61,177 nt of DNA from Planktothrix sp. FACHB-1365 (GTDB lineage Bacteria > Cyanobacteriota > Cyanobacteriia > Cyanobacteriales > Microcoleaceae): NCBI RefSeq assembly GCF_014697575.1, contig NZ_JACJSC010000032.1, positions 1-61,177 of the forward strand, given 5' to 3'. The position numbers and the translations under genes are program-made. Shown one piece after another: positions 41,631 through 52,075 of the stretch. Under the pieces are notes generated by a model. It did no database searches, was not told where the DNA came from, and was given only the letters and a program-made list of their open reading frames with translations. The stretch's first letter is position 1. Every line of letters begins with the position of its first letter.

Positions 41631-43250
41631 ATGGTCACATCAATGCCTTTGGTGAAGAGTTTTGAACCCGCAGATAATCGAGATCGAATCTTAGCCGCCA
41701 TTGATTTAGGAACAAATTCTCTGCACATGGTTGTGGTAAAAGTTCAGCCCCAACTGACTACTTTTACAATTATTGCACGGGAAAAAGAAACCGTTCGTTT
41801 GGGAGATTGTGGAGAAAAGGGCAATCTCAAACCAGAGGTGATGGAACGGGCGATTAATTGTTTAAAACGGTTTCAAGGCATTGCTCAAACCTTTAATGCG
41901 GAACAAATTGTGGCCGTAGCAACCAGTGCGGTTCGAGAAGCCCCCAATGGTCGAGAATTTATTCGCCGAGTCGCCGATGAATTAGATTTAGAAATTAGTT
42001 TAATTTCCGGTCAGGAAGAAGCCCGACGCATTTATTTAGGGGTTCTTTCGGCAATGGAATTTAATAACCAACCCCATATTATTATTGATATTGGTGGGGG
42101 GTCTACGGAATTAATTTTAGGAGATGGTTGGGAACCCCGATTTTTAAGTAGTACAAAAGTGGGGGCGGTGCGATTAACTCATGATTTTGTGCATACAGAT
42201 CCGATTAGTCGCGCCGAATTTTTATATTTACAAGCTTATATTCGAGGCACATTAGAACGAGTTATTGATGAATTATCCTCCCATTTAAAATCCGGGGAAA
42301 TGCCTCGTTTAGTCGGAACTTCAGGAACGATTGAAACCTTAGTTGGAATTAAAGCTAGAGAGAAGTCAGGAACAGACCCGACTCGGTTGGTTGGGTATAA
42401 ATTAACGTTAGAAGACTTACAAGAATTTATTAATCGAATTCGGAAATTATCTTATCAAGAACGATTACAAATTCCGGGAATTGCTGACCGTCGCGCCGAG
42501 ATTATTTTAGCGGGGGCTTTAATTTTACAAGAAGCCATGACGTTGTTAAATCTGCGGTCTTTAACGGTGTGTGAACGCAGTCTCCGAGAAGGGGTGATTG
42601 TAGACTGGATGTTAACTCATGGGTTAATTGATGATCGACTTCATTATGGCCGTTCGGTTCGGGAAAGAAGTGTTTTAAAAATTGCTCAAAAATATCAAGT
42701 TGATTTAGAATCTAGCCAACGGGTTGCTACTTTGGCGTTAAGTTTATTTGATCAGACAAAAGGATTATTACATAATTGGGGAGAAACTGAACGAGAATTA
42801 TTATGGTCGGCGAGTATTCTTCATAATTGCGGATTATATGTCAGTCATTCGGCTCATCATAAACATTCCTATTATTTAATTCGCTATGGGGAATTATTAG
42901 GATTTACAGAAATGGAAATTGAAGCGATCGCAAATTTAGCTCGATATCACCGGAAAAGTAGTCCTAAAAAGAAACATGAAGCGTATCAAGGTTTACCACG
43001 ACGGTTTCGACAAGTGATTGATCAATTACATCCTTTATTAAGGTTAGCAGTGGCTTTAGATCGACGTCTGATTGGTGCTATTTCTCAAGTTATTTGTGAA
43101 TATAAACCCATAACACGGGAGTTTTATTTGAAATTAAAACCAACCCATGCTGATGATGATTGTGCTTTAGAATTATGGAGTTTAGACTTAAAGAAAGAAG
43201 CCTTTGAAACTAACTATGGGTTAAAGTTAGTGGCTCAATTAGAGCCTTAA
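41631..43250 (+). CDS. ppx: exopolyphosphatase / guanosine pentaphosphatase
   Basis: A 539-residue protein from the ATG at 41631 (an in-frame GTG at 41625 is possible). The Ppx/GppA ASKHA ATPase fold shows as AAIDLGTNSLHMVVV near the start, VAVATSAVREAPNG, and IDIGGGSTELILG. The C-terminal third is the HD-like domain (LHNCGLYVSHSAHHKHSYYL). It releases phosphate from polyphosphate and may hydrolyse pppGpp. Confidence 0.94.
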   Translation: MVTSMPLVKSFEPADNRDRILAAIDLGTNSLHMVVVKVQPQLTTFTIIAREKETVRLGDCGEKGNLKPEVMERAINCLKRFQGIAQTFNAEQIVAVATSAVREAPNGREFIRRVADELDLEISLISGQEEARRIYLGVLSAMEFNNQPHIIIDIGGGSTELILGDGWEPRFLSSTKVGAVRLTHDFVHTDPISRAEFLYLQAYIRGTLERVIDELSSHLKSGEMPRLVGTSGTIETLVGIKAREKSGTDPTRLVGYKLTLEDLQEFINRIRKLSYQERLQIPGIADRRAEIILAGALILQEAMTLLNLRSLTVCERSLREGVIVDWMLTHGLIDDRLHYGRSVRERSVLKIAQKYQVDLESSQRVATLALSLFDQTKGLLHNWGETERELLWSASILHNCGLYVSHSAHHKHSYYLIRYGELLGFTEMEIEAIANLARYHRKSSPKKKHEAYQGLPRRFRQVIDQLHPLLRLAVALDRRLIGAISQVICEYKPITREFYLKLKPTHADDDCALELWSLDLKKEAFETNYGLKLVAQLEP

Positions 43251-43292
43251 TCTTTTGGGGTGCGTGGGCGGAGCTTACACACCCTACAAGAT

Positions 43293-45566
43293 TTAGAATT
43301 GGGAGACTTTCATGGCTTTAATTTTGGGTTTTTTATCAAATAAAAATCGGGGTTTAATTAAGGCTCTAAAAACCAGAAAAAGCGATCTCAATTCCCCTGG
43401 AACTTTTTGGTTTTTCCATTGACCGGGACGACAAAATAAAAGTTCAATCAGTTGACGATATTGAGATAAATTCACGGCTTGAAATTCGACCTGTAGGGTT
43501 AAGTTATCTCCTTTGTAATGGAAGGTTTTGATGCGTCCCTGTAGGCTTAAATTTTCTTCAACCCAATCTAGTTTAATGGTCTGCTGAGTCGAAAAATCCA
43601 GGGGATATTGGGTTGTAATATCAATTTCTGCACCAGCTTCTGAGACTTGGGTTGTAATTCCCCAAAGAGTTTGATTTTGAATCTGAATTTGTACGACTCG
43701 CCGTAATTCAAACCAATCATAATGATCAGGTTTAGGCGCGTCAATTGTCATTAAAATAGATAAGGTAATAATAATTAAATTGTAAACCCCCCAAATAATT
43801 CCTAAACTGATTCCAGATTCGGTATTAATTTCGTCTATTTCAGGTGTTCCTAGAATCGTAATTTTCAGGACAGCTAAAGCTGTTAAGATCCAAAATCCAA
43901 TTAAGGGTAAAGCCAAATTATGATTCCAATTATAGCGATCTTGAATGATACCCTTTGGCGTGACTTTAAATCCTTGATTAAAAGGATTAAGGATTGTATT
44001 TAATACCATTAATCCTAACTGAAAACAATGTTGAATAGAGCAAATTTCATTAAAAATAAAAGAGCGGCTATGATAATTTAACCAAGAAAAAGTTATCATC
44101 TGAAAGAAATAAATGGGGGTAAAAAAGTAAAGCCATTCATCTAAAGATGCTTGAACTGGAAGAATATTAAAGAAGGCATAAATTAAGGGAATTATCAGTA
44201 AATAGATTCTCAATCCAAACATAAACCAACTGGCTAATCCTTCTAAATGAGCTAACCGTTGTAAGAGGGTTAAACCTGGAATGGTTAAGGGATTAGACTT
44301 AATAAAAAAGGCTTGTAATGTTCCTTGTCCCCATCGTTCTCGTTGCGTTAAATGAGCATTAATATTTTCTGCTGCTAACCCAGCACTTAATTTTTCATTC
44401 AAATAAACCAGGCGATACCCCTTAGCTGTTAACTGAATTCCGGTGAAATAATCTTCACAAATTGACTCTGTAACAAATCCTCCAATACTTTCTAAAGCAC
44501 TGCGCCGCACCACAAAAGAGGTTCCTGAACAAACGGTACTCCCCACCGAATTTTTGATTAATTCCAGTTGACGATAAAATTGTTCTTCATCAGGAAGTAA
44601 TTGATTTTCTAAGCCTAAATTTCGGGCAATTGGGTCAAAGTTATAATAAGTTTGGGGGGTTTGAACTAAGGCAATTTGAGAATCTTGGAAAAAGCCAATG
44701 GTTCGATTTATAAAATTTTTGGTGGGAATAAAATCTGCATCAAATACAACAATGAATTCCCCTTTTGTCTGCATTAACGCATGATTTAAGTTTCCGGCTT
44801 TAGCGTGAAGATTATCAACCCGTGTAATATATTGACATCCTAAAGTTTGAGCTAATTTTTTAATTTCTGGGCGACGAGTATCATCGAGGAGATAAATTGT
44901 TTTATGGGGATAATCTAAAGCTTGACAGCCAATAATGGTTCGTTTTATAATAAATTCAGGTTCATCATAGCTGGGAATAAAAATATCCACTGAAGGGGTA
45001 TATTTTGTTTCTATAATATCCTTAGCTATGGGATTGACTTCAGATTTATTATCCTTAATTTTCAGGGATAAATAAAGTTGTAAGCTACTGAGAAGCAGCA
45101 TAAGTAATTCAGCTAAAAATAACCCTAAACTTAAGATTCCAGCAACAGGATGAGTTAAATTGAGTGTGGTGACACTACGCCATAATAAATATCTCAGAAT
45201 AATGGCTAAATTAATACTAATAATTAACGCTCTTGTCCAAGTTTGAGGCTGAGGAGAGACTTTAATAATAATTGCTGCAATTCCTGAAAAAATCAGGGTA
45301 GGTAAAAACAAATATTGTGCAGACAATTCAGGAACTTCAGACCACCAGGGAGGATTATTTTGGAACTCACAAAGGAGATTAAAAAATTCGGTAATATTGG
45401 GTTCGCCACTCAACCAAGCGAGGCTTAATACAGTAATTAATGTAACTAATCCCAGAAACACTAAAGTGGTCGTTTGAGGGAGAGGATATCCCAACAAAAT
45501 TAACCGTTTCAGGCGTTGACTACTAAACCCAAATGTCATAATCCAGAAACTCCTGTTAAAACGCAT
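43293..45566 (-). CDS. cellulose-synthase-like family 2 glycosyltransferase with PilZ domain
   Basis: A 757-residue membrane protein. N-terminal membrane spans (about 25-170) precede a GT-A domain with the UDP-binding DDTRRPE, the DxD of VFDADFIP, the ICEDYFTG acceptor motif and the QRERWGQGTLQ product motif. More spans and a PilZ-like region follow (about 620-720, LRRVVQIQIQNQTLWGITTQ). This is the BcsA layout, so beta-glucan synthesis controlled by c-di-GMP is likely. The PilZ RxxxR is weakened to RRVVQ by eye, so nucleotide control may be altered. No bcsB-like partner is adjacent. Confidence 0.88.
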   Translation of the reverse strand: MRFNRSFWIMTFGFSSQRLKRLILLGYPLPQTTTLVFLGLVTLITVLSLAWLSGEPNITEFFNLLCEFQNNPPWWSEVPELSAQYLFLPTLIFSGIAAIIIKVSPQPQTWTRALIISINLAIILRYLLWRSVTTLNLTHPVAGILSLGLFLAELLMLLLSSLQLYLSLKIKDNKSEVNPIAKDIIETKYTPSVDIFIPSYDEPEFIIKRTIIGCQALDYPHKTIYLLDDTRRPEIKKLAQTLGCQYITRVDNLHAKAGNLNHALMQTKGEFIVVFDADFIPTKNFINRTIGFFQDSQIALVQTPQTYYNFDPIARNLGLENQLLPDEEQFYRQLELIKNSVGSTVCSGTSFVVRRSALESIGGFVTESICEDYFTGIQLTAKGYRLVYLNEKLSAGLAAENINAHLTQRERWGQGTLQAFFIKSNPLTIPGLTLLQRLAHLEGLASWFMFGLRIYLLIIPLIYAFFNILPVQASLDEWLYFFTPIYFFQMITFSWLNYHSRSFIFNEICSIQHCFQLGLMVLNTILNPFNQGFKVTPKGIIQDRYNWNHNLALPLIGFWILTALAVLKITILGTPEIDEINTESGISLGIIWGVYNLIIITLSILMTIDAPKPDHYDWFELRRVVQIQIQNQTLWGITTQVSEAGAEIDITTQYPLDFSTQQTIKLDWVEENLSLQGRIKTFHYKGDNLTLQVEFQAVNLSQYRQLIELLFCRPGQWKNQKVPGELRSLFLVFRALIKPRFLFDKKPKIKAMKVSQF

Positions 45567-45762
45567 TTAGTCTGTATTGAGTCAGAGGTCATCCCTAAGA
45601 CTCAGATTCGCAGAAGAACTGCTTTACATTATTTAACATTTTTTTGAAAATTGCAGGGTTTCTGTTATTCTTCGTTGGATTAATTTTTTATTTTGCCTTG
45701 AAAATATTAGCGAAAATGCTTCTGTATCGGGGTTTGAGCCAAATTAATGCCGAGTTTCCGCC

Positions 45763-48700
45763 TTATTCCCAGGTTTCTAATTCTGCCATCCAGTTATTCC
45801 AAAGAGCAATTAATTGTTCTCGACGGGTTTCAAAAGTAGCAGCAATCCAAATTAAAATTAACCCTAAAATAAAGGAAATTACCCATTTCATAAAAGAATA
45901 ATGAGCATTAAGAATCATTAGTTGTTCTACAATATTAATTAAAAATATTGCAGTTCCAATATAGAGAAAAGCTCGAATTTTAAATCCTAACCCCGCAAAA
46001 ATTGTGATTAAGCTTAACATTCCCGGAAGAATCCCTATCCCTTGATTAGTTATCAGGGACATTCCACAAAATAGACTGGTTGCAAAAATCCGAAATCCAT
46101 GCCTCCAAGGGCGATTTTGTTCTAAGATTAAATTGGGTTCAAATTGGGCAAAATAAAGTAATGATAAGGCAATAGGGAGAGTTAGAATAAATTCATCCGC
46201 TTGATAATTAATCAACCCTAACCAATGATAAAAGGTAAAATTAATTAAGATTAAACTGAAATAACTTAAGCGAATATTTCGGGTTAAGCTTGATAATGCC
46301 ATATACAATATAATGGCAAGAATAGCTGAAAGATATCCCGTTAATTGTTGTTCAGGTTGTAAGAGGAAAAAGGAAGTGATAACCGTGATAATCGGAAGAA
46401 TAATGGCGACTCTTTTCCAGGGTTTCTCCGACCATCCCCCATTATTCCAAGGCAAAATATAAAAGAACCAGGATAGGATTGATACAATTGCCCCTGACCA
46501 AGGAATAAAAAATTCGTTTAAATTGAATAAATTTTGTAAATAAAGAATTAAAGCCGTTGCTTCTGCTAAACCGAGATAGACCCAGATTTCCGAGGCTGTA
46601 GGATTGGAATTATAACGACCTTGAAAAATAGCATAACGCACGACTAATAGACTGGTTCCAATGGCTAAAAGAGGTTGAGAATAACCCGGAGTTAAACTGG
46701 CTAATAATAAAAATAAACTACTAATAAACCAATGAAGATGGGCAATAAATTTGATTTCACTTTCCTGAACTTGTAAATAAACGGTTAACCCCGGACTGAG
46801 AACTCGATAAGCATACATTAAACTGGTTCCTAATGTGGCAAAAGCAATCCATTGTGTGGCTAAAGGTTGAGACTGAATTTGATAGAATAAAATTTCATAG
46901 GTAGAAATAGAAATTCCTATCAGTCCTAAATAAGTTAAAGGTTTGGTATCGATACTGCGTCTGCCAATGCCAATTAAAATTAAGGCAAGTCCTAGGGAAA
47001 TTAATCCGGTCCAATTAGCAACGGTTTGGAACCGAAAAACCACACCTAAAAGACCGTATAGAATGGGAATTGTTTGCCAAGGGTTGGGCAGTTTTTGAAT
47101 TTGATAATGACGTTGCCACCAATCTCCAAAAAGTTGTGTAATTAGTCCTAAAATAATATTAGCAACCGCCAAGCTAACTAAAGAACGGTCGTTAAAAATT
47201 AGGATTTCAACAATCAGTAATTCAACGGTCCAAGCTAAACTATATAATATCCAAGGGGAGAATCCCAACCTGTCTCTTCTGGGGGGTTCTGCTATATTTA
47301 ATCCTCGGAGAATTAAGGCAATGATTAAAATGATTAAGGGTGAAATCAGGTTAGAATTCGCTGGAAATCTAGCTGCATATAACCCAAAGGAATGCAGGGT
47401 TATGGCTGAAAGTTCAAACCCTAATAATCCTATTGCCCAACTGTCAATAGATTTTTTATAAAGTTTAATAATTCTTGATTGAGGTGAACCATAGCGGGAT
47501 AACATTAATCGTGATATCCATAACCCGGTAACGGTTAAACTCAATAACATTAACCATCCTTCTCTGACCACAAAATCCTGTACGGATAAAAAGAGTAAAG
47601 TTAATCCTAAACCAACGGTAAAAGTTGATGCAAATAACGTTTTTAGAATTTGGGTATTAACAACCATTAATAGCGTTGTTAAGCCTAAACTCCATAAACG
47701 GATTTCAGGATGGGGTAAAGTTAAAATTTGAACTAACCCACAAGCTACAAAACTAAATTGGCTGGCTTTTATTCGTTGAGTATCTGTGGTTTGGGTTGCT
47801 ACAACTGTTAAGGCTAGGGGTGTGATTAACCAAGTAATTTCTAAAGTTTTGTTATCAAAATAAAAGTTAGTTAAAAATAACATATAACTGAGTTCAGATA
47901 ATACTATTCCTAGGTTTAAAGCATCTTTTCGGATAATATTATCTAGGGGGCTATTGACCGTAAATAATAAAAATTCACCCAGCATTAAGCCCAATAAAAT
48001 TATTGCCCAAAGTTCTAAGGTTAAGTTGGGAAATTGCCAGTAAACTAGATTACAAACGGTAACTAACCCTAAAAGATGGGTAGCTAAAACTAAGGGGGGG
48101 TTTAGGGGTTGACGACGGCTCGTAATAACAGCTAGAGTAATAGTAGAGGCTAATAAATTTAGCGATCGCAATGCCGGGTTTAATAATGATAAACTGGTTA
48201 GAAATACCCCAAACATTAAACTCATTTGATCTCCAAATTGAGCTAATTTTCGTTGTGGACGGTGGTAAATCCAATCCGTCAAGACAACCATTGCAATCAG
48301 ATAGGGAAACCAGGTTAAACTCAGTAAAGCCCAAGGGGAATGCTGAGAACGGGTAACTTCTACTCCAACTGTAATCGCCGTTTGTCTAAGTTCCGGTGGA
48401 ATTAAACGACCGACTAACACCACCATTGATAATCCAAAACCAAAGATTGCAGCTAAATCTTGGCGTTTCCAATATTTTAATAAATTATCAGTAAAAATTC
48501 CAACGCCAATTCCACTGATTAAAAAGGCTTGTCCAGGTTGGGTAAAAATCGTGATTAACCAGCCGAAAAATAGAATACCATAGCTACACCGATGTAAAAT
48601 AATAGAAGGAGAAAGATATAAAAAAATTGCAAAGATTCCTAACGCTAACCCAAGCTCACTAATAGCAATATCAACGCCAAAAATTGCCCGACCAAACAGC

Positions 48701-49542
48701 AAGGCGAGAAGATAAATAACAATAATTTTAGGGTCGATGCGTTGGTTGGGAGTAGAAGCAGTTGGGGGCGGGTTAACAATGGTTAAAATTCCACTGATGA
48801 TAATTCCTAAATAAACCGCGATGACAGGAAAACCTGGAATTTGCCATCCCCAGTTTAAATAACTTAATCCTAACTGGTTGAAGAGGAAACGACGTTGCAA
48901 TTGTCCTTGATTTCGATATAAAATAATCGTTAGGGCAGTTAGGGCAATTGTAGCGATCGCTATTGTAACTAACCCTAAAGGATATAACCACAACTTTAAT
49001 CCATCCATTGCCCAAAAATTCAGAGGAATTAACAGTAAAGTTACTAATTTTAAAGCTTCCGCCGTCACGGGTAAGCTAGACTGTTGACTTCCCCATAAAC
49101 TCGTCCCCCAAAAAGCAAAGGTATAGGCAAATAAGATTAAATATTGTCCGGTGGCTGGAAATTTTTCCCACTGACTTGCTGCTAAAACTCCAGAGGAAAC
49201 AATGACTAAAAATAACCCTAAAAATAATAGCCAGCGAACACTCAATTCAGCTTTTAAAGATTCCACTAAATCCGTTACAATAGCTGGAAATTCAAAAGCA
49301 GGTTGGGGCGGTTTAGAAACAACAGAATTTCGAGTTGTTGTTTCCGTACTCACAACGTTAGTTTTAGCAGAAGAGACAACCTTTTGAGGGATAGGGTCAC
49401 TTAAATAAAGTTCACCAATTTCGCGGACTTGGGTATCGGATAATAAACCTAAACGCAACCAAGCTTCTAACCCTTCTAAAATCATTGGATTAGTTGTATC
49501 GGTTTGAATTAAGATGCGAATTAAGGGTTTTGGCGGAGACAT
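45763..49542 (-). CDS. very large polytopic membrane protein (DUF2157-like N-terminus)
   Basis: A 1259-residue protein. Residues 18-55 (ILEGLEAWLRLGLLSDTQVR) recall the soluble start of DUF2157 proteins. From about residue 100 to 1240 it is nearly all hydrophobic segments, roughly thirty by eye, separated by short loops. The C-terminus is a short amphipathic tail. The length is unusual even for the family, which suggests duplicated bundles. No catalytic motif is visible. Cyanobacteria often carry such proteins; the function is unknown. Confidence 0.75.
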   Translation of the reverse strand: MSPPKPLIRILIQTDTTNPMILEGLEAWLRLGLLSDTQVREIGELYLSDPIPQKVVSSAKTNVVSTETTTRNSVVSKPPQPAFEFPAIVTDLVESLKAELSVRWLLFLGLFLVIVSSGVLAASQWEKFPATGQYLILFAYTFAFWGTSLWGSQQSSLPVTAEALKLVTLLLIPLNFWAMDGLKLWLYPLGLVTIAIATIALTALTIILYRNQGQLQRRFLFNQLGLSYLNWGWQIPGFPVIAVYLGIIISGILTIVNPPPTASTPNQRIDPKIIVIYLLALLFGRAIFGVDIAISELGLALGIFAIFLYLSPSIILHRCSYGILFFGWLITIFTQPGQAFLISGIGVGIFTDNLLKYWKRQDLAAIFGFGLSMVVLVGRLIPPELRQTAITVGVEVTRSQHSPWALLSLTWFPYLIAMVVLTDWIYHRPQRKLAQFGDQMSLMFGVFLTSLSLLNPALRSLNLLASTITLAVITSRRQPLNPPLVLATHLLGLVTVCNLVYWQFPNLTLELWAIILLGLMLGEFLLFTVNSPLDNIIRKDALNLGIVLSELSYMLFLTNFYFDNKTLEITWLITPLALTVVATQTTDTQRIKASQFSFVACGLVQILTLPHPEIRLWSLGLTTLLMVVNTQILKTLFASTFTVGLGLTLLFLSVQDFVVREGWLMLLSLTVTGLWISRLMLSRYGSPQSRIIKLYKKSIDSWAIGLLGFELSAITLHSFGLYAARFPANSNLISPLIILIIALILRGLNIAEPPRRDRLGFSPWILYSLAWTVELLIVEILIFNDRSLVSLAVANIILGLITQLFGDWWQRHYQIQKLPNPWQTIPILYGLLGVVFRFQTVANWTGLISLGLALILIGIGRRSIDTKPLTYLGLIGISISTYEILFYQIQSQPLATQWIAFATLGTSLMYAYRVLSPGLTVYLQVQESEIKFIAHLHWFISSLFLLLASLTPGYSQPLLAIGTSLLVVRYAIFQGRYNSNPTASEIWVYLGLAEATALILYLQNLFNLNEFFIPWSGAIVSILSWFFYILPWNNGGWSEKPWKRVAIILPIITVITSFFLLQPEQQLTGYLSAILAIILYMALSSLTRNIRLSYFSLILINFTFYHWLGLINYQADEFILTLPIALSLLYFAQFEPNLILEQNRPWRHGFRIFATSLFCGMSLITNQGIGILPGMLSLITIFAGLGFKIRAFLYIGTAIFLINIVEQLMILNAHYSFMKWVISFILGLILIWIAATFETRREQLIALWNNWMAELETWE

Positions 49543-49783
49543 GGGGGGAAGGGTTGGGGTTTGGGGAAAAAGACGGAATGGATTTTGATGTATGTCTACG
49601 ATAACGGCTGATCTTGCGAGTTAGATTTTTATTAATAATTATTTTAGATCATCAAAAAGCTGAAAACCAAGCTTCTCGTCTGAATTCATTAATGATGGAG
49701 GACGACTATAATTTTATTTGAAATTAAGGGCGATTTCGGTTATTTTATGCTATTCTAATACTTAAGCATTTATTCAGTCTGCT

Positions 49784-50563
49784 ATGGTTCAAACTGATCC
49801 CCCACGTTCCCCAAAAGAAGTCCTACCGACGATGTATGACCTCAAAAGTGAAGACCCGGAGGAACCCGGTTTGCCCGACGAATTCCATGATTTACAACCC
49901 GAATTATTGAGAATAACGTTTCATCCCCCCGGTTATTCTCCCGACTCGATTTTTATTGCCAGTGACCTTAATCTCTATTATGACCCTCACCATTTGAACT
50001 GGTATAAACGCCCAGATTGGTTTGTGGTTATGGGAGTATCTCGGTTATATGAACAACGGGATTTACGCTTAAGTTATGTAACTTGGCAAGAAGGAGTAAA
50101 CCCGTTTGTGGTGGTAGAATTATTATCACCGGGAACAGAAGCTGAAGATTTAGGTCAAACCTTGCGGGAAATTCATCAACCGCCGACAAAATGGGAAGTT
50201 TACGAACGAATTTTACGCATCCCTTATTATGTGGTTTTTAGTCGTTATACTAATGAATTGCGGGTATTTCAAAATAATGCCAGTCGCTATCAGGAATTAA
50301 CGGTTTCAAATTCACGGGTTTGGATGCCAGAATTAGAATTAGGTTTAGGATTATGGCAAGGATATTATCAAGGAATTGCAGGATGTTGGTTGCGTTGGTA
50401 TGATCAAAATCAGAATTGGATACCAACACCGACAGAACAAATAGAACAGGAACGTTTAAGGACAGAACAGGAGCGTTTAAGAGCAGAAAAAGAACGACAA
50501 AAAGTTGAAGAATTAGAAGCCCTATTGCAGCGTTATCGAGAACAATATGGCGATTTATCCTAA
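49784..50563 (+). CDS. Uma2-family (DUF820) endonuclease-fold protein with C-terminal coiled coil
   Basis: A 259-residue protein. The restriction-endonuclease-like core has RPDWFVVMGV, VVVELLSPGTEAED and KWEVYERILRIPYYVVF, the usual Uma2 order with the acidic residue of PDW and E-L-L. From about residue 218 a Glu/Arg-rich heptad pattern (EQERLRTEQERLRAEKERQK) forms a coiled coil. Uma2 genes are numerous in cyanobacteria, often mobile, and of unproven function. It is followed by a dispersed palindrome. Confidence 0.88.
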   Translation: MVQTDPPRSPKEVLPTMYDLKSEDPEEPGLPDEFHDLQPELLRITFHPPGYSPDSIFIASDLNLYYDPHHLNWYKRPDWFVVMGVSRLYEQRDLRLSYVTWQEGVNPFVVVELLSPGTEAEDLGQTLREIHQPPTKWEVYERILRIPYYVVFSRYTNELRVFQNNASRYQELTVSNSRVWMPELELGLGLWQGYYQGIAGCWLRWYDQNQNWIPTPTEQIEQERLRTEQERLRAEKERQKVEELEALLQRYREQYGDLS

Positions 50564-50591
50564 TAATTATAGAGACGTACCCCCTAATAAT

Positions 50592-50621
50592 TGTAGAGAC
50601 GCGCCATGGCGCGTCTCTACA
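50592..50621. repeat. dispersed palindrome, copy 3 (perfect 30 bases)
   Basis: A perfect palindrome with left arm TGTAGAGACGCGCCA and its reverse complement, centred on CCATGG. A truncated copy of the arm (ATAGAGACGTACC) lies just upstream at about 50573. It separates the Uma2 gene from petN and could terminate both. Confidence 0.95.
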
Positions 50622-50652
50622 GATTTTGTAAGGGTTAGATAGGGAATCAATG

Positions 50653-50742
50653 TTAGAATCCGTTACGAGCCCAAACAACCATTGAAATTGAAAAAGTAAA
50701 CAGCACTAACAGCGAAACCCAGCCCAGTGAGACAATATCCAT
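50653..50742 (-). CDS. petN: cytochrome b6f complex subunit PetN
   Basis: A 29-residue single-span membrane peptide, ATG at 50742, TAA at 50653-50655. It reads [15 protein letters not shown] at the start and ends MVVWARNGF, the PetN pattern (Synechocystis: MDILTLGWVS...WGRNGF). PetN is a small subunit needed for stability of the b6f dimer. It is divergent from the gene at 50809. Confidence 0.95.
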   Translation of the reverse strand: MDIVSLGWVSLLVLFTFSISMVVWARNGF

Positions 50743-50808
50743 AGTAATGTTTTAAAAACGTTGCACAATAACTGCACTATCGATCATAACTTGAAACGGA
50801 GCGATCGC

Positions 50809-51231
50809 GTGAACCTAAACTCCTCCTCAAATTTTACCGCCATAGAACGGTTAGAATCTCTCAAGGCAGGTCTTTTAGCCGGATTTTGTGTCGGACTGAC
50901 CCATATTCTCCTCAGTAGCCTTAACCTGTGGCTTTGGGGACAACCGATTAATGTTTGGCTTTCCGTCCCCATCGCAGGAATTAGCGGGTTTTTATTGGGT
51001 GTCACCTATCGTTACATTATTCGCGGCGACCATAACCCCCAATTAAAATTAGGAGGAATTTTTGCCTTTGGACTGGTTCGCGGCTTGGCAGAAATTGACA
51101 TCCAACTTAAAACCCAAACTTCCCTAGAAGAAATCGCTATTTTAGGAAGCGAAAGTTTATTATTATTTGGAATAGCGGGATTAATATTAGATAAAGCCTT
51201 ACAAAAAGGTTGGATTAAACCCTTTGCTTAA
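50809..51231 (+). CDS. small conserved membrane protein
   Basis: A 140-residue protein from the GTG at 50809, which has GGAG (50798-50801) seven bases upstream; an HIP1 site GCGATCGC sits between them. The frame is open to 50761. Four hydrophobic segments: AGLLAGFCVGLTHILLSSL, VWLSVPIAGISGFLLGVTY, GGIFAFGLVRGLAEI and LLLFGIAGLILD. I do not recognise the family. It is divergent from petN. Confidence 0.75.
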   Translation: MNLNSSSNFTAIERLESLKAGLLAGFCVGLTHILLSSLNLWLWGQPINVWLSVPIAGISGFLLGVTYRYIIRGDHNPQLKLGGIFAFGLVRGLAEIDIQLKTQTSLEEIAILGSESLLLFGIAGLILDKALQKGWIKPFA

Positions 51232-51261
51232 AATTTTTCCCCCTATTCCCGGTTGCCAATT

Positions 51262-51939
51262 TTAACCCAAATTCAAAACCTCAAAATCCGGTTCTCCATA
51301 GGTCATATTCCGGTCAATGGCTGACAAAATCTTACCATTTGCTAAATCTGAAAATAAACAATCACAAACCAACTGACCCACATCTGCCCGATGAATCATA
51401 CCTGCAACCCGATAATTTTCCGTTAATACGCCATTCCCCGTTGCGGGTTCAGATTTTAACCCCCCCGGACGAATAATCGTGTAAGTCAGTCCACTATTCA
51501 TTAAATGTTGTTCTGCTTTTTCCTTTTCCACCAAAACCGATTTTAAAGTTTCCAACGCTTGAGGAGGTAACGCCACCACACTCTCCCCACTCCCAATAGA
51601 AGACACTAAAATAAACTTCCCGACCCCTGCTTTCACCGCCGCATCAATTAAATTTTTATTCCCCAAATAATCAGCCCTTTCTCCCTCTTTGGGTAAACCG
51701 CCAATGGTACTAATTACCGCAGAAATCAGTTCTGGGCCTAATAGTGCCTGTTCAACGGCCATGATATCTAAAGCATCCCCCATCACCACTTGTACCCCCA
51801 TCCCTTCCAACTCTGGGCGAGTGTCCGGTGTTCTTAATAATGCTTTCACGTTTTGCTGTTGGTTTCGCAGGGATTTTGCTATTTCTCGCCCTACGCCACG
51901 ACTTGCACCCGCCACAAAAATATAAGATTCACTGCTCAT
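51262..51939 (-). CDS. atypical short-chain dehydrogenase (NAD(P)-binding, NmrA-like)
   Basis: A 225-residue protein. FVAGASRGVGREIAKSL gives the nucleotide-binding GxxGxxG, QVVMGDALD the adenine-side acidic residue, and the second half has KFILVSSIGSG and YTIIRPGGLKSEP. The YxxxK catalytic motif is missing, as in atypical SDRs. Relatives in chloroplasts bind or modify tetrapyrroles or lipids; the substrate is unknown here. It is convergent with the gene ending at 51231. Confidence 0.87.
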   Translation of the reverse strand: MSSESYIFVAGASRGVGREIAKSLRNQQQNVKALLRTPDTRPELEGMGVQVVMGDALDIMAVEQALLGPELISAVISTIGGLPKEGERADYLGNKNLIDAAVKAGVGKFILVSSIGSGESVVALPPQALETLKSVLVEKEKAEQHLMNSGLTYTIIRPGGLKSEPATGNGVLTENYRVAGMIHRADVGQLVCDCLFSDLANGKILSAIDRNMTYGEPDFEVLNLG

Positions 51940-52075
51940 GGATGTTAACGATTCAACAATTCTTTCTATCTATCAATTTACTATAGCAATCCGCTCTGAC
52001 AAATCAATAAAAGCTACAATCGTTTTATATTATCAATTTTTGTACGATTAAGTCCCCCTATTAACAGTTCTAGCC

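Noticed and set aside
45644-45901. 85-residue plus-strand frame with a hydrophobic start
   Set aside because: It starts with TTG without a ribosome site and its second half runs antisense through the large membrane protein gene.
48050-48334. Frames of 60-94 residues inside the large membrane protein gene, both strands
   Set aside because: Shadows of the 1259-residue gene with no starts or families of their own.
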